42,664 bases of DNA, taken from assembly GCA_015066165.1 (NCBI GenBank), contig SVOX01000001.1, forward strand, positions 1 through 42,664, in the 5' to 3' direction. Under the pieces are notes generated by a model. It made no database searches. It was not told the DNA's origin and saw only the letters and a list, made by a program, of their open reading frames with translations. Positions 32,935 through 41,667 of this stretch are shown one piece after another. Origin of the DNA: Oscillospiraceae bacterium. GTDB lineage: Bacteria; Bacillota; Clostridia; Oscillospirales; Acutalibacteraceae. How positions within the stretch are numbered: position 1 is the stretch's first letter; every line of letters starts with the position of its first letter. A program made the translations under genes and the position numbers.

Positions 32935-33933
32935 TCACGCCATAGTTTCAAGCATTTTTAAGGTTACTTCGTAGCTTGTGGCTTCGCCCTTTGAAAAAGC
33001 AATATATTCATCTATCATATACTGCGCCATTCGGTGTATTTCCTTGCCGCCGCTCCCTGCTATATGGGGTGTTAAAATGCAATTGGGAAGGGTGTACAGT
33101 TCACTCGAATTTACGGGAGGTTCGGGCTCGGTCACATCGAGCAGTGCAGTAATATCGTCACGCTTTTTAAGAACCTCTATCATTTCGTTCTCCTTTACCT
33201 GCGCGCCGCGACCAGTATTTATAAAGGTGGCGTATTTTGGCATTGAAGCCAACAATTCACCTGTTATCATACCTTGGGTTTTGGGATTATCGGCAAGGTG
33301 GTTTGAAACTACGTTACATTCTTTGAAAATTTCTTCTAAAGATGCTTTTCGGGCGCCATATTTTGCAATTACAGCTTCATCCACAAAAGCATCAAAAACC
33401 AAAACCTCTACATCGTAGTCCATAAGCTTTTTAAGAACAAGTTTGCCTATCATCCCAGCTCCCAAAATACCTACCTTTGCGCCGTAATTACCGGGGTAAA
33501 TATCACAAAATTCACGCATTCTTTCAAAATTTTCGCTTTTTTTATAATTTTGTGTTTTAAAAAAGCCCTTATTAGCAAGAATAATTTGCGCCGTGGTATA
33601 TTCGGCAACGGGTACCGCATTCGCGGCCCAAGCCGAAAAAACCTTTACACCACAGTTTAAAAACGGTTTTGCAAAGCGCTGAACACTGCCTGCGGCATAG
33701 AAAATTGCCTTTAAATTTGGAAAATATTCTTTAATTTCAGCTTCGGAATATTCCTGCATACCCCAAGTAGCAAAAGCTATTTCAGCTTCTTTGGGATTTA
33801 CTTGTCCAGAAAGAATTTTTTCTTTTGTAAAAACTTCGAATTTTACGTTTGTTATATCAATCAATCTTTGTATAAGCTCTTCGCCGTAAACCTTTTTTAC
33901 TCCACGTTCAAGACCTAAAAATATAGCTTTCAT
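32935..33933 (-). CDS. D-2-hydroxyacid dehydrogenase (SerA/LdhA-like)
   Basis: 332 residues from ATG 33933 (GGGTGA upstream), which overlaps the stop of the TIM-barrel gene; the longer ORF start at 33987 is inside that gene. The NAD-binding glycine motif is GAGMIGK (~residue 155). Catalytic residues of the family are visible: Arg in NTGRGAQV (~235), Glu in DVTEPEP (~265) and His in LTPHIAGSGG (~285). It interconverts a 2-keto acid or sugar acid and the D-hydroxy acid with NAD(P)H. In this operon the substrate may be a keto-sugar acid. Confidence 0.9.
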   Translation of the reverse strand: MKAIFLGLERGVKKVYGEELIQRLIDITNVKFEVFTKEKILSGQVNPKEAEIAFATWGMQEYSEAEIKEYFPNLKAIFYAAGSVQRFAKPFLNCGVKVFSAWAANAVPVAEYTTAQIILANKGFFKTQNYKKSENFERMREFCDIYPGNYGAKVGILGAGMIGKLVLKKLMDYDVEVLVFDAFVDEAVIAKYGARKASLEEIFKECNVVSNHLADNPKTQGMITGELLASMPKYATFINTGRGAQVKENEMIEVLKKRDDITALLDVTEPEPPVNSSELYTLPNCILTPHIAGSGGKEIHRMAQYMIDEYIAFSKGEATSYEVTLKMLETMA

Positions 33934-33934
33934 A

Positions 33935-34681
33935 CTATTCACCCACAATTCTTTTAAGTGCTGCCGACTCTGCTTCAAGCGAAGCAATTTTGCCGTCGGG
34001 CATAAATTCCAAAAGCAAGGTTTTATCCTTTTTGAAGCACTTTAAATACTCTTTCCAAGTGTCCGTGCCGTCACAAAGTGGAAATTTTTGCTTTTCCTTC
34101 CAATTAAAGACGTGCAAATGCTCGGTATAAGGCGACAAAGCAGTTGCATAATTTATATTTTCTTCTACCGTTCTAAACTGATTTGGTTGCCAATACATTA
34201 AAAAATGCTTAGAATTTACTGCTTTTATAAGTGAAAGTGCCGACTCCTTGGTATCGGTATAGGTCCAGTTATGGCACTCAAGACAAAGCCTTACGTTGTG
34301 TTTTTGAGCAATATTTGCCGCCTTTTTACATTCTTCAAAAAGAAATTCGGTTTCACTTTTTGAATACTCTGCCGAGCCCTTATTGCCGCACCAAAGCCGT
34401 AAAATATCAGTGCCGAGTATTTTCGCCGCTTTTATATAACCCTCAAGCTCTTTAGTATCATCTACACCAAGATTAAAATAGGTACCGTATGAGCAACACT
34501 TTATTCCGTATTCTTTTTGCATTTTTACAATTTCTTCGAGCTTTTTTATATCATCCTTGGGTGCGTGAATATCACTTCCCCATTCAATAACCGAAAGTCC
34601 TGCTTTTTGCATAGCTTCAAGTATTTCTTTTGCGGAGTGTTCCCTAAAAGAAATAGAAACCAAACCCAAACTGTAAGACAT
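33935..34681 (-). CDS. Xylose-isomerase-like TIM barrel sugar isomerase/epimerase
   Basis: 248 residues of the AP_endonuc_2/IolE-like superfamily. Metal ligands are expected at the Glu in LCLECHNWTYT (~residue 130), the His in HLHVFNWKEK (~190) and the terminal LLEFMPDG (~230). Relatives are hydroxypyruvate isomerases, 3-keto-sugar epimerases, inosose dehydratases and C-glycoside-cleaving enzymes, so the reaction is open. GGGAGA lies ten bases before the ATG. It overlaps the hydroxyacid dehydrogenase start. Confidence 0.85.
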   Translation of the reverse strand: MSYSLGLVSISFREHSAKEILEAMQKAGLSVIEWGSDIHAPKDDIKKLEEIVKMQKEYGIKCCSYGTYFNLGVDDTKELEGYIKAAKILGTDILRLWCGNKGSAEYSKSETEFLFEECKKAANIAQKHNVRLCLECHNWTYTDTKESALSLIKAVNSKHFLMYWQPNQFRTVEENINYATALSPYTEHLHVFNWKEKQKFPLCDGTDTWKEYLKCFKKDKTLLLEFMPDGKIASLEAESAALKRIVGE

Positions 34682-34693
34682 ATACTTTTCTCC

Positions 34694-36577
34694 CTAATAA
34701 ACGTTTTTATTATCTCTGTAGCTGCGCCAAATATTTTCAAAAAAGTCGTCATTTTGCGGAATTGGTCGAACGTTGCGCCAAGACGACGTAAAACCATTTT
34801 TAGTAATAACCGTTTCTTGCACCTTTAAACGTGAAGCGCCGCTTTCTTCGGTAAAACGAAAAACTTCTTCAAGTCCGTTTCGTAAATTGCCGTTTTCATC
34901 GAAACACAAACTCGAGCCACGGGTATCCTTTACCGTTTGGGCGTAGTTTATCATAGCGTTAAGTAACGCTTTTTGCGTTGTTACAATATCCTTATATTTG
35001 TAATAAAGATATACACGTGACCTATCGCTTACCGTAGCGTTTTTATAGTCTGCGCCTACAAGCATATCGGTCATTTTTGCTTTGTTCCTTATAGCGCCTG
35101 CGCAATCACTCATATTACGCTGTGCTGATAAAATCAGTTCTTCTACGTTATCTGTATTCCCGATTACTGCCTTAATCTCTTTTTGGGTTTCTTCTTCGAC
35201 ACAGCTTAAAACAATTTGAAAATCCTCTTGCGAAATTATCTCATTTCCGTTTTGAGCAATATACTGCGCTGCGCGAAGACTGCCCACCTGCCCTGCATTT
35301 AACGCACTGCCACCGGGACGGGTCACGCCGTGAGTACCTGCGCATTCGCCCGCACAGAATAAGCCCTTAACACTTGTTTGCCACCACATATCAACCGCAA
35401 TACCGCCGTTATTATGTTGGGCACAAAGGGCAATTTCAAGATACTCTTTAGTTATATCCAAACCCTTGCCTTTATAAAGTTCAATAGCGGGGGTATTCAT
35501 TTTTTGAAGGCGCTCAATAGGCGTACCAAACAGCGCCTCGGCTTTATTCAAGTAATCGAATGCCTCTTTGGATAATTTGTTATATTCGATATCTTCTAAA
35601 CCAAAGGGATTTTTAGTAAAATCAAGATATACCCTGCGGTTTTTAAGCACACATTCACGATAAACAAGCAAATCAATAACCGAAGAACCTTCTAAAATCT
35701 TTTTAGAATCAAAAGGCCACTGATATCCCTTTAAGAAAACGAGCGATAACGCTTCATATATATCTTCAAAATAATCGGCCAAAAACTCATACTCGTTACC
35801 GTCTTTATCAACCGAAACAAAACGAGGTAAAACCTGCATATACGTGCCCGAAACGTTCCAACGGGGGTTAATTGATGCTAAACCGTACTGCCACTCGGTA
35901 AGGTTTTGCGCTTTGGCGCCTGCTAAAAGTGCAAGACTTGTAGTTCCCGTGTGACATTCGGGATATACACTATCGGCATAAATTCCCGCAGGACCTCCCG
36001 TGCACATAACGATATCGGCACACTTAAATGCCACAAGAATACCGTTTTTCTTTTCTATACACAAAAGACCGCAAACTACATCTTTATACTTTAAAACTTT
36101 AATAGCAAGGTAACCACTATATATTTCTACGCCCAGATTTTGAGCATTTTTTTGCAATGCCTCGGTCATAAATTTAGAGGTAAGAGGTCCTGCCGAGGTT
36201 GCTCTGGCATAAGGGTCGTGGTCGGTTTTATAGCCAACGTATTCGCCGTAACGGTTTACGGGAAACTCCACACCCAATTCACACAAATTCATAAAACAGC
36301 GTGTAGAAAGCGCCGCTTCGCAAAGAGCGTTATCACCATCGACACCGCACCCTGCAAAAAGGTTTTCCGCCATTTTATAAACGCTGTCGGCGGTATCACC
36401 GCCAAGACCTAATTTATAATATGTTTGCTTATCGCTGCCTGTATTACGTGATGTTCCACATCCTACAGCTTCGGTAACTATGGCAACATTTTTACCAAAC
36501 TGCTTAAGTCGGCAAGCGGCGTTATACCCTGCAGCACCCGTGCCGATTACGACCGCATCGTATGTATATATTTTCAT
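34694..36577 (-). CDS. FAD-dependent fumarate-reductase/aspartate-oxidase-type flavoprotein
   Basis: 627 residues. The dinucleotide-binding motif VVIGTGAAGYNAACR is at the N-terminus, and the second FAD contact region with HNNGGIAVDMWWQTSVKG and LFCAGECAG is at ~400. The helical C-terminal domain resembles SdhA/AprA/NadB-like proteins. The protein should oxidise or reduce a C-C or C-O bond next to a carboxylate or keto group. It has neither a heme nor an iron-sulfur partner gene here. The ATG overlaps the TAA of the SDR gene (TAATG), implying translational coupling. Confidence 0.85.
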   Translation of the reverse strand: MKIYTYDAVVIGTGAAGYNAACRLKQFGKNVAIVTEAVGCGTSRNTGSDKQTYYKLGLGGDTADSVYKMAENLFAGCGVDGDNALCEAALSTRCFMNLCELGVEFPVNRYGEYVGYKTDHDPYARATSAGPLTSKFMTEALQKNAQNLGVEIYSGYLAIKVLKYKDVVCGLLCIEKKNGILVAFKCADIVMCTGGPAGIYADSVYPECHTGTTSLALLAGAKAQNLTEWQYGLASINPRWNVSGTYMQVLPRFVSVDKDGNEYEFLADYFEDIYEALSLVFLKGYQWPFDSKKILEGSSVIDLLVYRECVLKNRRVYLDFTKNPFGLEDIEYNKLSKEAFDYLNKAEALFGTPIERLQKMNTPAIELYKGKGLDITKEYLEIALCAQHNNGGIAVDMWWQTSVKGLFCAGECAGTHGVTRPGGSALNAGQVGSLRAAQYIAQNGNEIISQEDFQIVLSCVEEETQKEIKAVIGNTDNVEELILSAQRNMSDCAGAIRNKAKMTDMLVGADYKNATVSDRSRVYLYYKYKDIVTTQKALLNAMINYAQTVKDTRGSSLCFDENGNLRNGLEEVFRFTEESGASRLKVQETVITKNGFTSSWRNVRPIPQNDDFFENIWRSYRDNKNVY

Positions 36578-37305
36578 TATAATCTCCTAATATGGAATCC
36601 GCCGTCAACGTCGATAGACTGTCCTGTAACATAAGGCAAAGAGCCATTACAAAGTGTCCACACAGCGTTTGCTATATCCTCCGGTTTTCCCCAACGCTTA
36701 ATGGGTAACAGTCCGCCATCTATTAGTGCATCGTATTTTGCTTTAACCTTATCGGTCATACCCGTAGCGATAATACCAGGGCGAATTTCGTTAACCATAA
36801 TACCGTACTCGGCAAGGCGGTCGGCAAAAAGGGTGGTTATCATTGTAACACCCGCTTTTGAGATGCAGTATTCCCCACGACTGACACTGCTTGTATATCC
36901 CGACATTGAAGATATATTTACAATACTTCCCGATTTATTTTCCTTCATTACGTTTGCAACCGCTTGTGTTAAAAACAAGGTTCCCTTGGTGTTTATATTC
37001 ATAACAAAATCGTAAGATTCCTCGGTCATTTCGAGAATATCCGCTCTAACCTTTGGGGCTACGCCCGCAACGTTTACAAGAATATCAACCCTACCGTATT
37101 TTTCCATTGCGGTTTTAAGGTAAGCTTCACGGCTTTTCTTATCACTTAAATCACCTTTGAAATAAGTAAAGTCGCCCTCTAATTCTTGGGGCATTTGGGG
37201 TAATACATCCATACCAACAACACTAACGCCGTTTTCTAAAAGTTTTTTTGCCGTAGCAAATCCTATACCACCCGCAACACCTGTTACCAATGCAATTTTT
37301 TTCAT
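36577..37305 (-). CDS. Short-chain dehydrogenase/reductase (FabG/KduD-like)
   Basis: 242 residues, classical SDR. TGVAGGIG cofactor motif at residues 8-15, NVAGVAP (~82), the catalytic Ser in NISSMSG (~138) and YCISKAG (Tyr-x3-Lys, ~153), ending with GQSIDVDGGFHIRRL. No Arg/Asp pattern clearly settles NADH versus NADPH. In a locus with a heparinase-type lyase, a KduD/DEH-reductase-like role (reduction of a 4-deoxy-5-keto uronate) is attractive but unproven. GAGGAAA lies before the ATG. Confidence 0.9.
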   Translation of the reverse strand: MKKIALVTGVAGGIGFATAKKLLENGVSVVGMDVLPQMPQELEGDFTYFKGDLSDKKSREAYLKTAMEKYGRVDILVNVAGVAPKVRADILEMTEESYDFVMNINTKGTLFLTQAVANVMKENKSGSIVNISSMSGYTSSVSRGEYCISKAGVTMITTLFADRLAEYGIMVNEIRPGIIATGMTDKVKAKYDALIDGGLLPIKRWGKPEDIANAVWTLCNGSLPYVTGQSIDVDGGFHIRRL

Positions 37306-37306
37306 T

Positions 37307-39127
37307 TTATTTCCTCTTTATATTTATTGTAACTTCATACTGCTTACCGCATAATGCCGTAAATTTCAGTCGGTTCATTTTGTCGGTATTCCAGTTTGCT
37401 TTGAGTTTCTCATCATCTTCAAAATCAACGCTATCATAAGCAAAAGCACCCTCGCAGTCGGCTGTGACGATAAATTCGTTACCGATAATCGCCTTATTGC
37501 CTTCGATAGTTATTTCAAGCGGAGTTATAAAATGCTCACAAAACGTATTTTTATCTTTTGTAAAAACAAATTTATCTTTTATTGAAACTCCGTCTTCATT
37601 TACTGTAACAAAGCGATCTAATGTTTCGATTTTTGCCTCTTTTCTATACGCTTTTGCAAAGCTTATATGGGTAGTGGTACCTTCCATTTCAAAATTATCG
37701 GCCTTGTAAATTTTGCCGTCGGGTTGTTCGTATTCCCCCGTTTGACCAAAGCCGTTAATTTGGGGTAAATTGTGCCACGAAGAGTTCATTGTCCATATAT
37801 CATAACGCTGCAAAGAAAATGTTTTTGCGTTGTAAGTACCGCTACCCGAATCAACAAAAACAGGACAACCATTATAATAAACTATTGCACTACCCACATC
37901 GTAGTGATTATGGCGTTCGGCATTATGACCGCCCTTTGCAGCATAAAACCAACCGTTTTTATGAACAAAAGCATTTTGAGTGTCCTTTAAAATGCAGCTA
38001 TCGCACGGCTCAAAATCAGTCAAAGCTTTAATTTCATCTTCATAAATTAAATCAAAAACCATTCTGCGAAGCATTGAATCGTTATCATTAAGTTCATTAG
38101 GAATAAGATTTAACTCTTTTGACAATGATGAAAGCCGACTATCGTTTATTCGTTTGCCGTACATATAAAGAATATAACTTATTTGTGCGTTTTTAAGGGT
38201 TGTGGCGCCGTCGGCAAAATTGGTGAAATAACCGTTACCAATGTATGCGCGGTATTCATATTTACCGCAGTTTTGAGTGGTTTCATCATTAAAAAAGTTA
38301 ATTTTTCCATTTGTGGCTATGAATAATTGGTCGCAAAATTCAAAAAACGCACCTTGTGACATACACCAATAGGTAGCACCCTCATCACAACCGCCGTCAC
38401 GTGGATAGGTGTTGTAAATTCCCTGTATTTCGCTAATCATCTTTTCTATTCCGTGTTTTAATTTTTCACTGTCCTTTTGCATTATCAAAAATACTGTTAA
38501 AAGGTTAGAAAGTATCCACGGGTTCCAGTTGTCAACCTTCCAGCCGGGTGTGTTGCACATCCAAATAAAATCCCGTCTTTCGAGATAGGGTTTTATTATG
38601 CGGCGTTCTATTTCATACTCAATGCGCTCTAACATTTCGGGACAATATTTCCTTATACCTTCCCCTAAAAGATAATGGCAAAGGGTTAGCATTACCGCAG
38701 TTTCGGCGGCAAAAATATCAATATAGGGGTCATCTGCCGCCTGAATATCATAAGGAGCACCTAACGGATGCTTATGAGCAGACAAGGTCCAAGTGGTTTC
38801 TTCGCACAAAAGCAATGCCCCGTCAACGATATCGGGGATAAATCTGCCTTTGTTTTCAAGCAGTTCACCCAAAATCAACGCGCAAAACGCGGCGCGGCGC
38901 TCAAAATAGGGCTTTTCGTGCCTTTGGCGACTGCCCTCGGTATGAAAAGCAATAAAATCCGATGCCTTTATTAAAGGCCAACTAAAGCCAAGAAATTTTT
39001 CCGCCCTTTTTACATACTTTTCCTTATATTTGCTATCCCAAAATTCACGGTTGGAACCATTTGGGAAAAGCATATTTGAAAAATCAAAATCTGCAACGTT
39101 ATTTTCTTTGAGCCAGGTTACAAACAT
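37307..39127 (-). CDS. Heparinase II/III-family polysaccharide lyase, cytoplasmic
   Basis: 606 residues. An (alpha/alpha)-toroid N-terminal part (~1-330) precedes the beta-sheet Hepar_II_III domain, whose hallmark is KGGHNAERHNHYDVGSAIVY (~395) followed by PVFVDSGSGTYNAKTFSLQR and NSSWHNLPQING. The family cleaves uronate-containing glycans by beta-elimination (heparin, alginate, ulvan and others; PL12/15/17/21), leaving a 4,5-unsaturated uronate. No signal peptide is visible, so it should act as an exo- or oligo-lyase on imported fragments. It starts 4 bp after the OYE gene, whose last codons hold its ribosome binding site AAGGG. Confidence 0.87.
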   Translation of the reverse strand: MFVTWLKENNVADFDFSNMLFPNGSNREFWDSKYKEKYVKRAEKFLGFSWPLIKASDFIAFHTEGSRQRHEKPYFERRAAFCALILGELLENKGRFIPDIVDGALLLCEETTWTLSAHKHPLGAPYDIQAADDPYIDIFAAETAVMLTLCHYLLGEGIRKYCPEMLERIEYEIERRIIKPYLERRDFIWMCNTPGWKVDNWNPWILSNLLTVFLIMQKDSEKLKHGIEKMISEIQGIYNTYPRDGGCDEGATYWCMSQGAFFEFCDQLFIATNGKINFFNDETTQNCGKYEYRAYIGNGYFTNFADGATTLKNAQISYILYMYGKRINDSRLSSLSKELNLIPNELNDNDSMLRRMVFDLIYEDEIKALTDFEPCDSCILKDTQNAFVHKNGWFYAAKGGHNAERHNHYDVGSAIVYYNGCPVFVDSGSGTYNAKTFSLQRYDIWTMNSSWHNLPQINGFGQTGEYEQPDGKIYKADNFEMEGTTTHISFAKAYRKEAKIETLDRFVTVNEDGVSIKDKFVFTKDKNTFCEHFITPLEITIEGNKAIIGNEFIVTADCEGAFAYDSVDFEDDEKLKANWNTDKMNRLKFTALCGKQYEVTINIKRK

Positions 39128-39131
39128 AAAA

Positions 39132-40454
39132 TCAACCCTTTAAACATTGTTTTTTATATATTGGCAAATAAACCTCTTTATCTCTTATTACACAACCGGG
39201 AGTCCCACCCGCAGTACGCATAATTTCGGTACATTTTGAACAACAAATACAAATTTTATTTTTATCCATACTGCCGTTTTTTATTATATCCTTTGCAAAA
39301 TCGGGGTAAGCAAAAATTGTTCTGCCAAATCCCGCAAAATCAAAAGCGCCATTTTGTATAAAAGCCGAAACAACGTTTGGTGCCGCAACACCTAAATAAG
39401 TTATAGCCGAGCAAATAATCGCCATTTCGGGATTTAAGCTTTTAATTTTCTCAATACCTTTAAGTACTCTTGCCACACCTTGTAACGGATGCTCGGGCGG
39501 TTCATACCCACCGCTAACGTACGGACGGTTTACGTGGGGATTAAAATAAGGGTTGCCCATCGTAATATTAAGAAGCTTTACTCCGTAAGAATGAAGCTCT
39601 TTTATAAGACGGTCGGGTTCGGTAATATCAAACTCTGTTCCGCCGTTTTCACTAACGCCAAAACCGTAAGGGTATGGGAAACCGTCATAAACGTTAAGCC
39701 GAGAAGATACAATAAAATCTTTAGAGCAATTTTCAATTGCACCTTTTACACTCTCGCGCAAAAGACGTGTGCGGTTTTCAAAGCAACCGCCGTATTTACC
39801 TTCGCGTTCAAATGCCGACAGTAATTCCGAATTAAGATAACGGTGACAGCATTTTATATCCACACCGTCAAAGCCTGCCTTTTGGGCAAGTAATGCACCG
39901 TTTACAAGCGCTTCTTTTACGCTATCAAGATATTCATCAGTAGCAATACGGCTTTTATCTATTGGGTTTTCCTTTTCAAAAATCGGGTTATTGTAGGCGA
40001 TTATCGGTGCAGGCGTTCCGTTCGGCTTTGAATAACGTCCCGAATGGGTTGCCTGCATAATAACAAGCGGTTCGTAGCCATTTTCTTTAAAAGCGGTATT
40101 TTTAATATCCTCAACCTGACGCTTAAATGCATCTATATTGTTTTCGTTTATGTATAGTTGATGCGGATTGGCTCTGCCCTCTTCCATTACGGCGGTCGCC
40201 TCAAACCAAATAAGCCCCGCTCCGCCTGTGGCAATTCGTTCATAACGTCTTTTAGTCAAAGTGTCTGGTTCACCGTCGGGTGTTCCGTCACAACCCTCCA
40301 TCGCTTGACAAACAAGTCGGTTTGGAACAGTTTTTACTCCTAATTTATAATCTTTACCCAAAACCGAAACGTCATTAGAAAAAGGAAGGGCTGTGCCCAG
40401 CTCATTGTTCTGAATTTCAAAATCTTTTAATTCCGTATATACCTTTCTAACCAT
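39132..40454 (-). CDS. NADH:flavin oxidoreductase (old yellow enzyme family) with an Fe-S motif but without the reductase domain
   Basis: 440 residues. An FMN-binding TIM barrel with VPNRLVCQAMEG near residue 42, HSGRYSKP at ~158 and the modified active-site segment KCCHRYLNSELLSAF (~203) followed by YGGCFENRTRLL. The C-terminal CICCSKC...GCV cysteine set marks the 2,4-dienoyl-CoA reductase/enoate reductase subgroup, which normally continues with a ~200-residue FAD/NAD(P)H domain. That domain is absent, so another flavoprotein or ferredoxin must supply electrons. Members reduce activated C=C bonds. First gene of the operon, opposite the AraC regulator. Confidence 0.88.
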   Translation of the reverse strand: MVRKVYTELKDFEIQNNELGTALPFSNDVSVLGKDYKLGVKTVPNRLVCQAMEGCDGTPDGEPDTLTKRRYERIATGGAGLIWFEATAVMEEGRANPHQLYINENNIDAFKRQVEDIKNTAFKENGYEPLVIMQATHSGRYSKPNGTPAPIIAYNNPIFEKENPIDKSRIATDEYLDSVKEALVNGALLAQKAGFDGVDIKCCHRYLNSELLSAFEREGKYGGCFENRTRLLRESVKGAIENCSKDFIVSSRLNVYDGFPYPYGFGVSENGGTEFDITEPDRLIKELHSYGVKLLNITMGNPYFNPHVNRPYVSGGYEPPEHPLQGVARVLKGIEKIKSLNPEMAIICSAITYLGVAAPNVVSAFIQNGAFDFAGFGRTIFAYPDFAKDIIKNGSMDKNKICICCSKCTEIMRTAGGTPGCVIRDKEVYLPIYKKQCLKG

Positions 40455-40487
40455 TCAAAACATCCTTTTACTCCATTTTATAAAACC

Positions 40488-40516
40488 ATTATATAAACTC
40501 ACGGCACCAATAACAA
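40488..40516 (-). promoter_or_regulatory. Promoter of the nine-gene operon
   Basis: Minus-strand TTGTTA, 17 bases, TATAAT, about 34 bases before the OYE start codon. The -35 overlaps a 14-bp palindrome, which suggests regulation. Confidence 0.65.
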
Positions 40517-40527
40517 TATTAATATTG
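40514..40527. promoter_or_regulatory. Palindromic operator candidate
   Basis: Perfect 14-bp palindrome CAATATTAATATTG in the AraC/operon divergent region. It touches the -35 of the operon promoter and lies 19 bp upstream of the -35 of the araC-type gene. Likely recognised by the AraC protein or another regulator. Confidence 0.4.
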
Positions 40528-40545
40528 CTCAAAATTATGTAAATC

Positions 40546-40574
40546 TTGCTTTTTGGGGCAAATTGTGTTAAAAT
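40546..40574 (+). promoter_or_regulatory. Promoter of the AraC-type regulator gene
   Basis: TTGCTT, 17 bases, TAAAAT, 15 bases ahead of the start codon. The leader would be very short. Confidence 0.45.
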
Positions 40575-40589
40575 TCAATCGGTGATACT

Positions 40590-41384
40590 ATGAATACTTT
40601 TATACACTCCGCAAAATATACCGATACGGTTAAAAAAATAAGCCCGCACCATCACGATGTACATCAAATATTGTACGTAACCGACGGCTGTGCCGAAATG
40701 ACAATAAACGGCGAATGCTTTTTATTAAAAAAGGGGTCGCTTATATTCATCAGCCGAATGGAAGCGCACTCGGTAAATAACACAAGCGAAAATTACAAGC
40801 GGTATGAAATACGAATACCGCCCGAAATCATAGCCGAAGATATGAAGAACATTAAGCTCTTTTCAGTGCTTTTTGACCGACCGCAGGGCTTTAGCCGAGT
40901 AATCGAGCTACCCGTTGAAAAAACGGCGCCTATCTTTGAACAAATAGTGGCCGAACAAAACCAAAATAACGCATATAAAGCCGAAATGCAGTCTTCGCTT
41001 TTGGATATGCTTTTCATAAATATATACAGAAGCTTTCCTCAATTATTTTCGTCGGCTGAAACTCCCGCTTTTGAAACGGTTAAAAAAATCCAACAGCAGT
41101 TTGAAAATAATATTGAATACAAATATTCTTTAGAAGAAATTTCGCAAGAATATCATATAAGCAAATTTTATCTTTCCCACATTTTTAAAAGTATTACGGG
41201 ATATGCCGTTATGGACTATTTAAAATCACTCCGCATAGCAAGGGCAAAAAACATGCTCGCAAAGACAAATTTGAGTATTAGTGAAATTGTTAAAACTTGC
41301 GGTTTTTCGGATAGCAGTAACTTTAGCCGAGAATTTAAATCAATTACCGGACAAACCCCGAGTAAATTTAGAAACTCACATTGA
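40590..41384 (+). CDS. AraC-family regulator with N-terminal cupin
   Basis: 264 residues. The cupin sensor domain (residues ~15-90) contains HHHDVHQILYV and GEMEAHSV-like strands (FISRMEAHSVNN). The C-terminal ~100 residues carry both AraC HTH units: SLEEISQEYHISKFYLSHIFK and NLSISEIVKTCGFSDSSNFSREFK, ending with TGQTPSKFR. It is divergent from the nine-gene operon with a 135-bp gap and is the obvious candidate activator, probably responding to a sugar of the pathway. It is followed by mosaic repeat copy C, whose first hairpin may serve as terminator. Confidence 0.93.
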   Translation: MNTFIHSAKYTDTVKKISPHHHDVHQILYVTDGCAEMTINGECFLLKKGSLIFISRMEAHSVNNTSENYKRYEIRIPPEIIAEDMKNIKLFSVLFDRPQGFSRVIELPVEKTAPIFEQIVAEQNQNNAYKAEMQSSLLDMLFINIYRSFPQLFSSAETPAFETVKKIQQQFENNIEYKYSLEEISQEYHISKFYLSHIFKSITGYAVMDYLKSLRIARAKNMLAKTNLSISEIVKTCGFSDSSNFSREFKSITGQTPSKFRNSH

Positions 41385-41410
41385 CTTTTCTGAATATGGT
41401 ACACCTTACT

Positions 41411-41667
41411 TCTTCACTATTCACTTTTCACTCTTCAATAAAAAAGACGGCGATTATTCGCCGTCTTTTTTAATTAATTGCCTTGGGCGTGAATTGGCTT
41501 TGCCATGAATTGTTCGCTTTGCGAACATGAATTGAATTAAATCCTTATGCACCACAGTGCAATTCATGTTGCGCAGCAACAATTTATGTGCTTTAGCACA
41601 ATTCATAAATCCGCAGGATTTAATTCATTGCAAAATTACGCTACTGCGAAATTTTGCACTGCGTTCC
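41411..41667. repeat. Mosaic mini-hairpin repeat, copy C
   Basis: Full copy with the same head as copy B (TCTTCACTATTCACTTTTC) and the same tail as copy A (AAATTaCGC/GCGaAATTT then GCACTGCGTTCC). The first hairpin, GACGGCG..CGCCGTC followed by T6 (41446-41471), is a good terminator for the AraC gene. The tail runs into the 3' end of a truncated deacetylase ORF. Confidence 0.85.
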
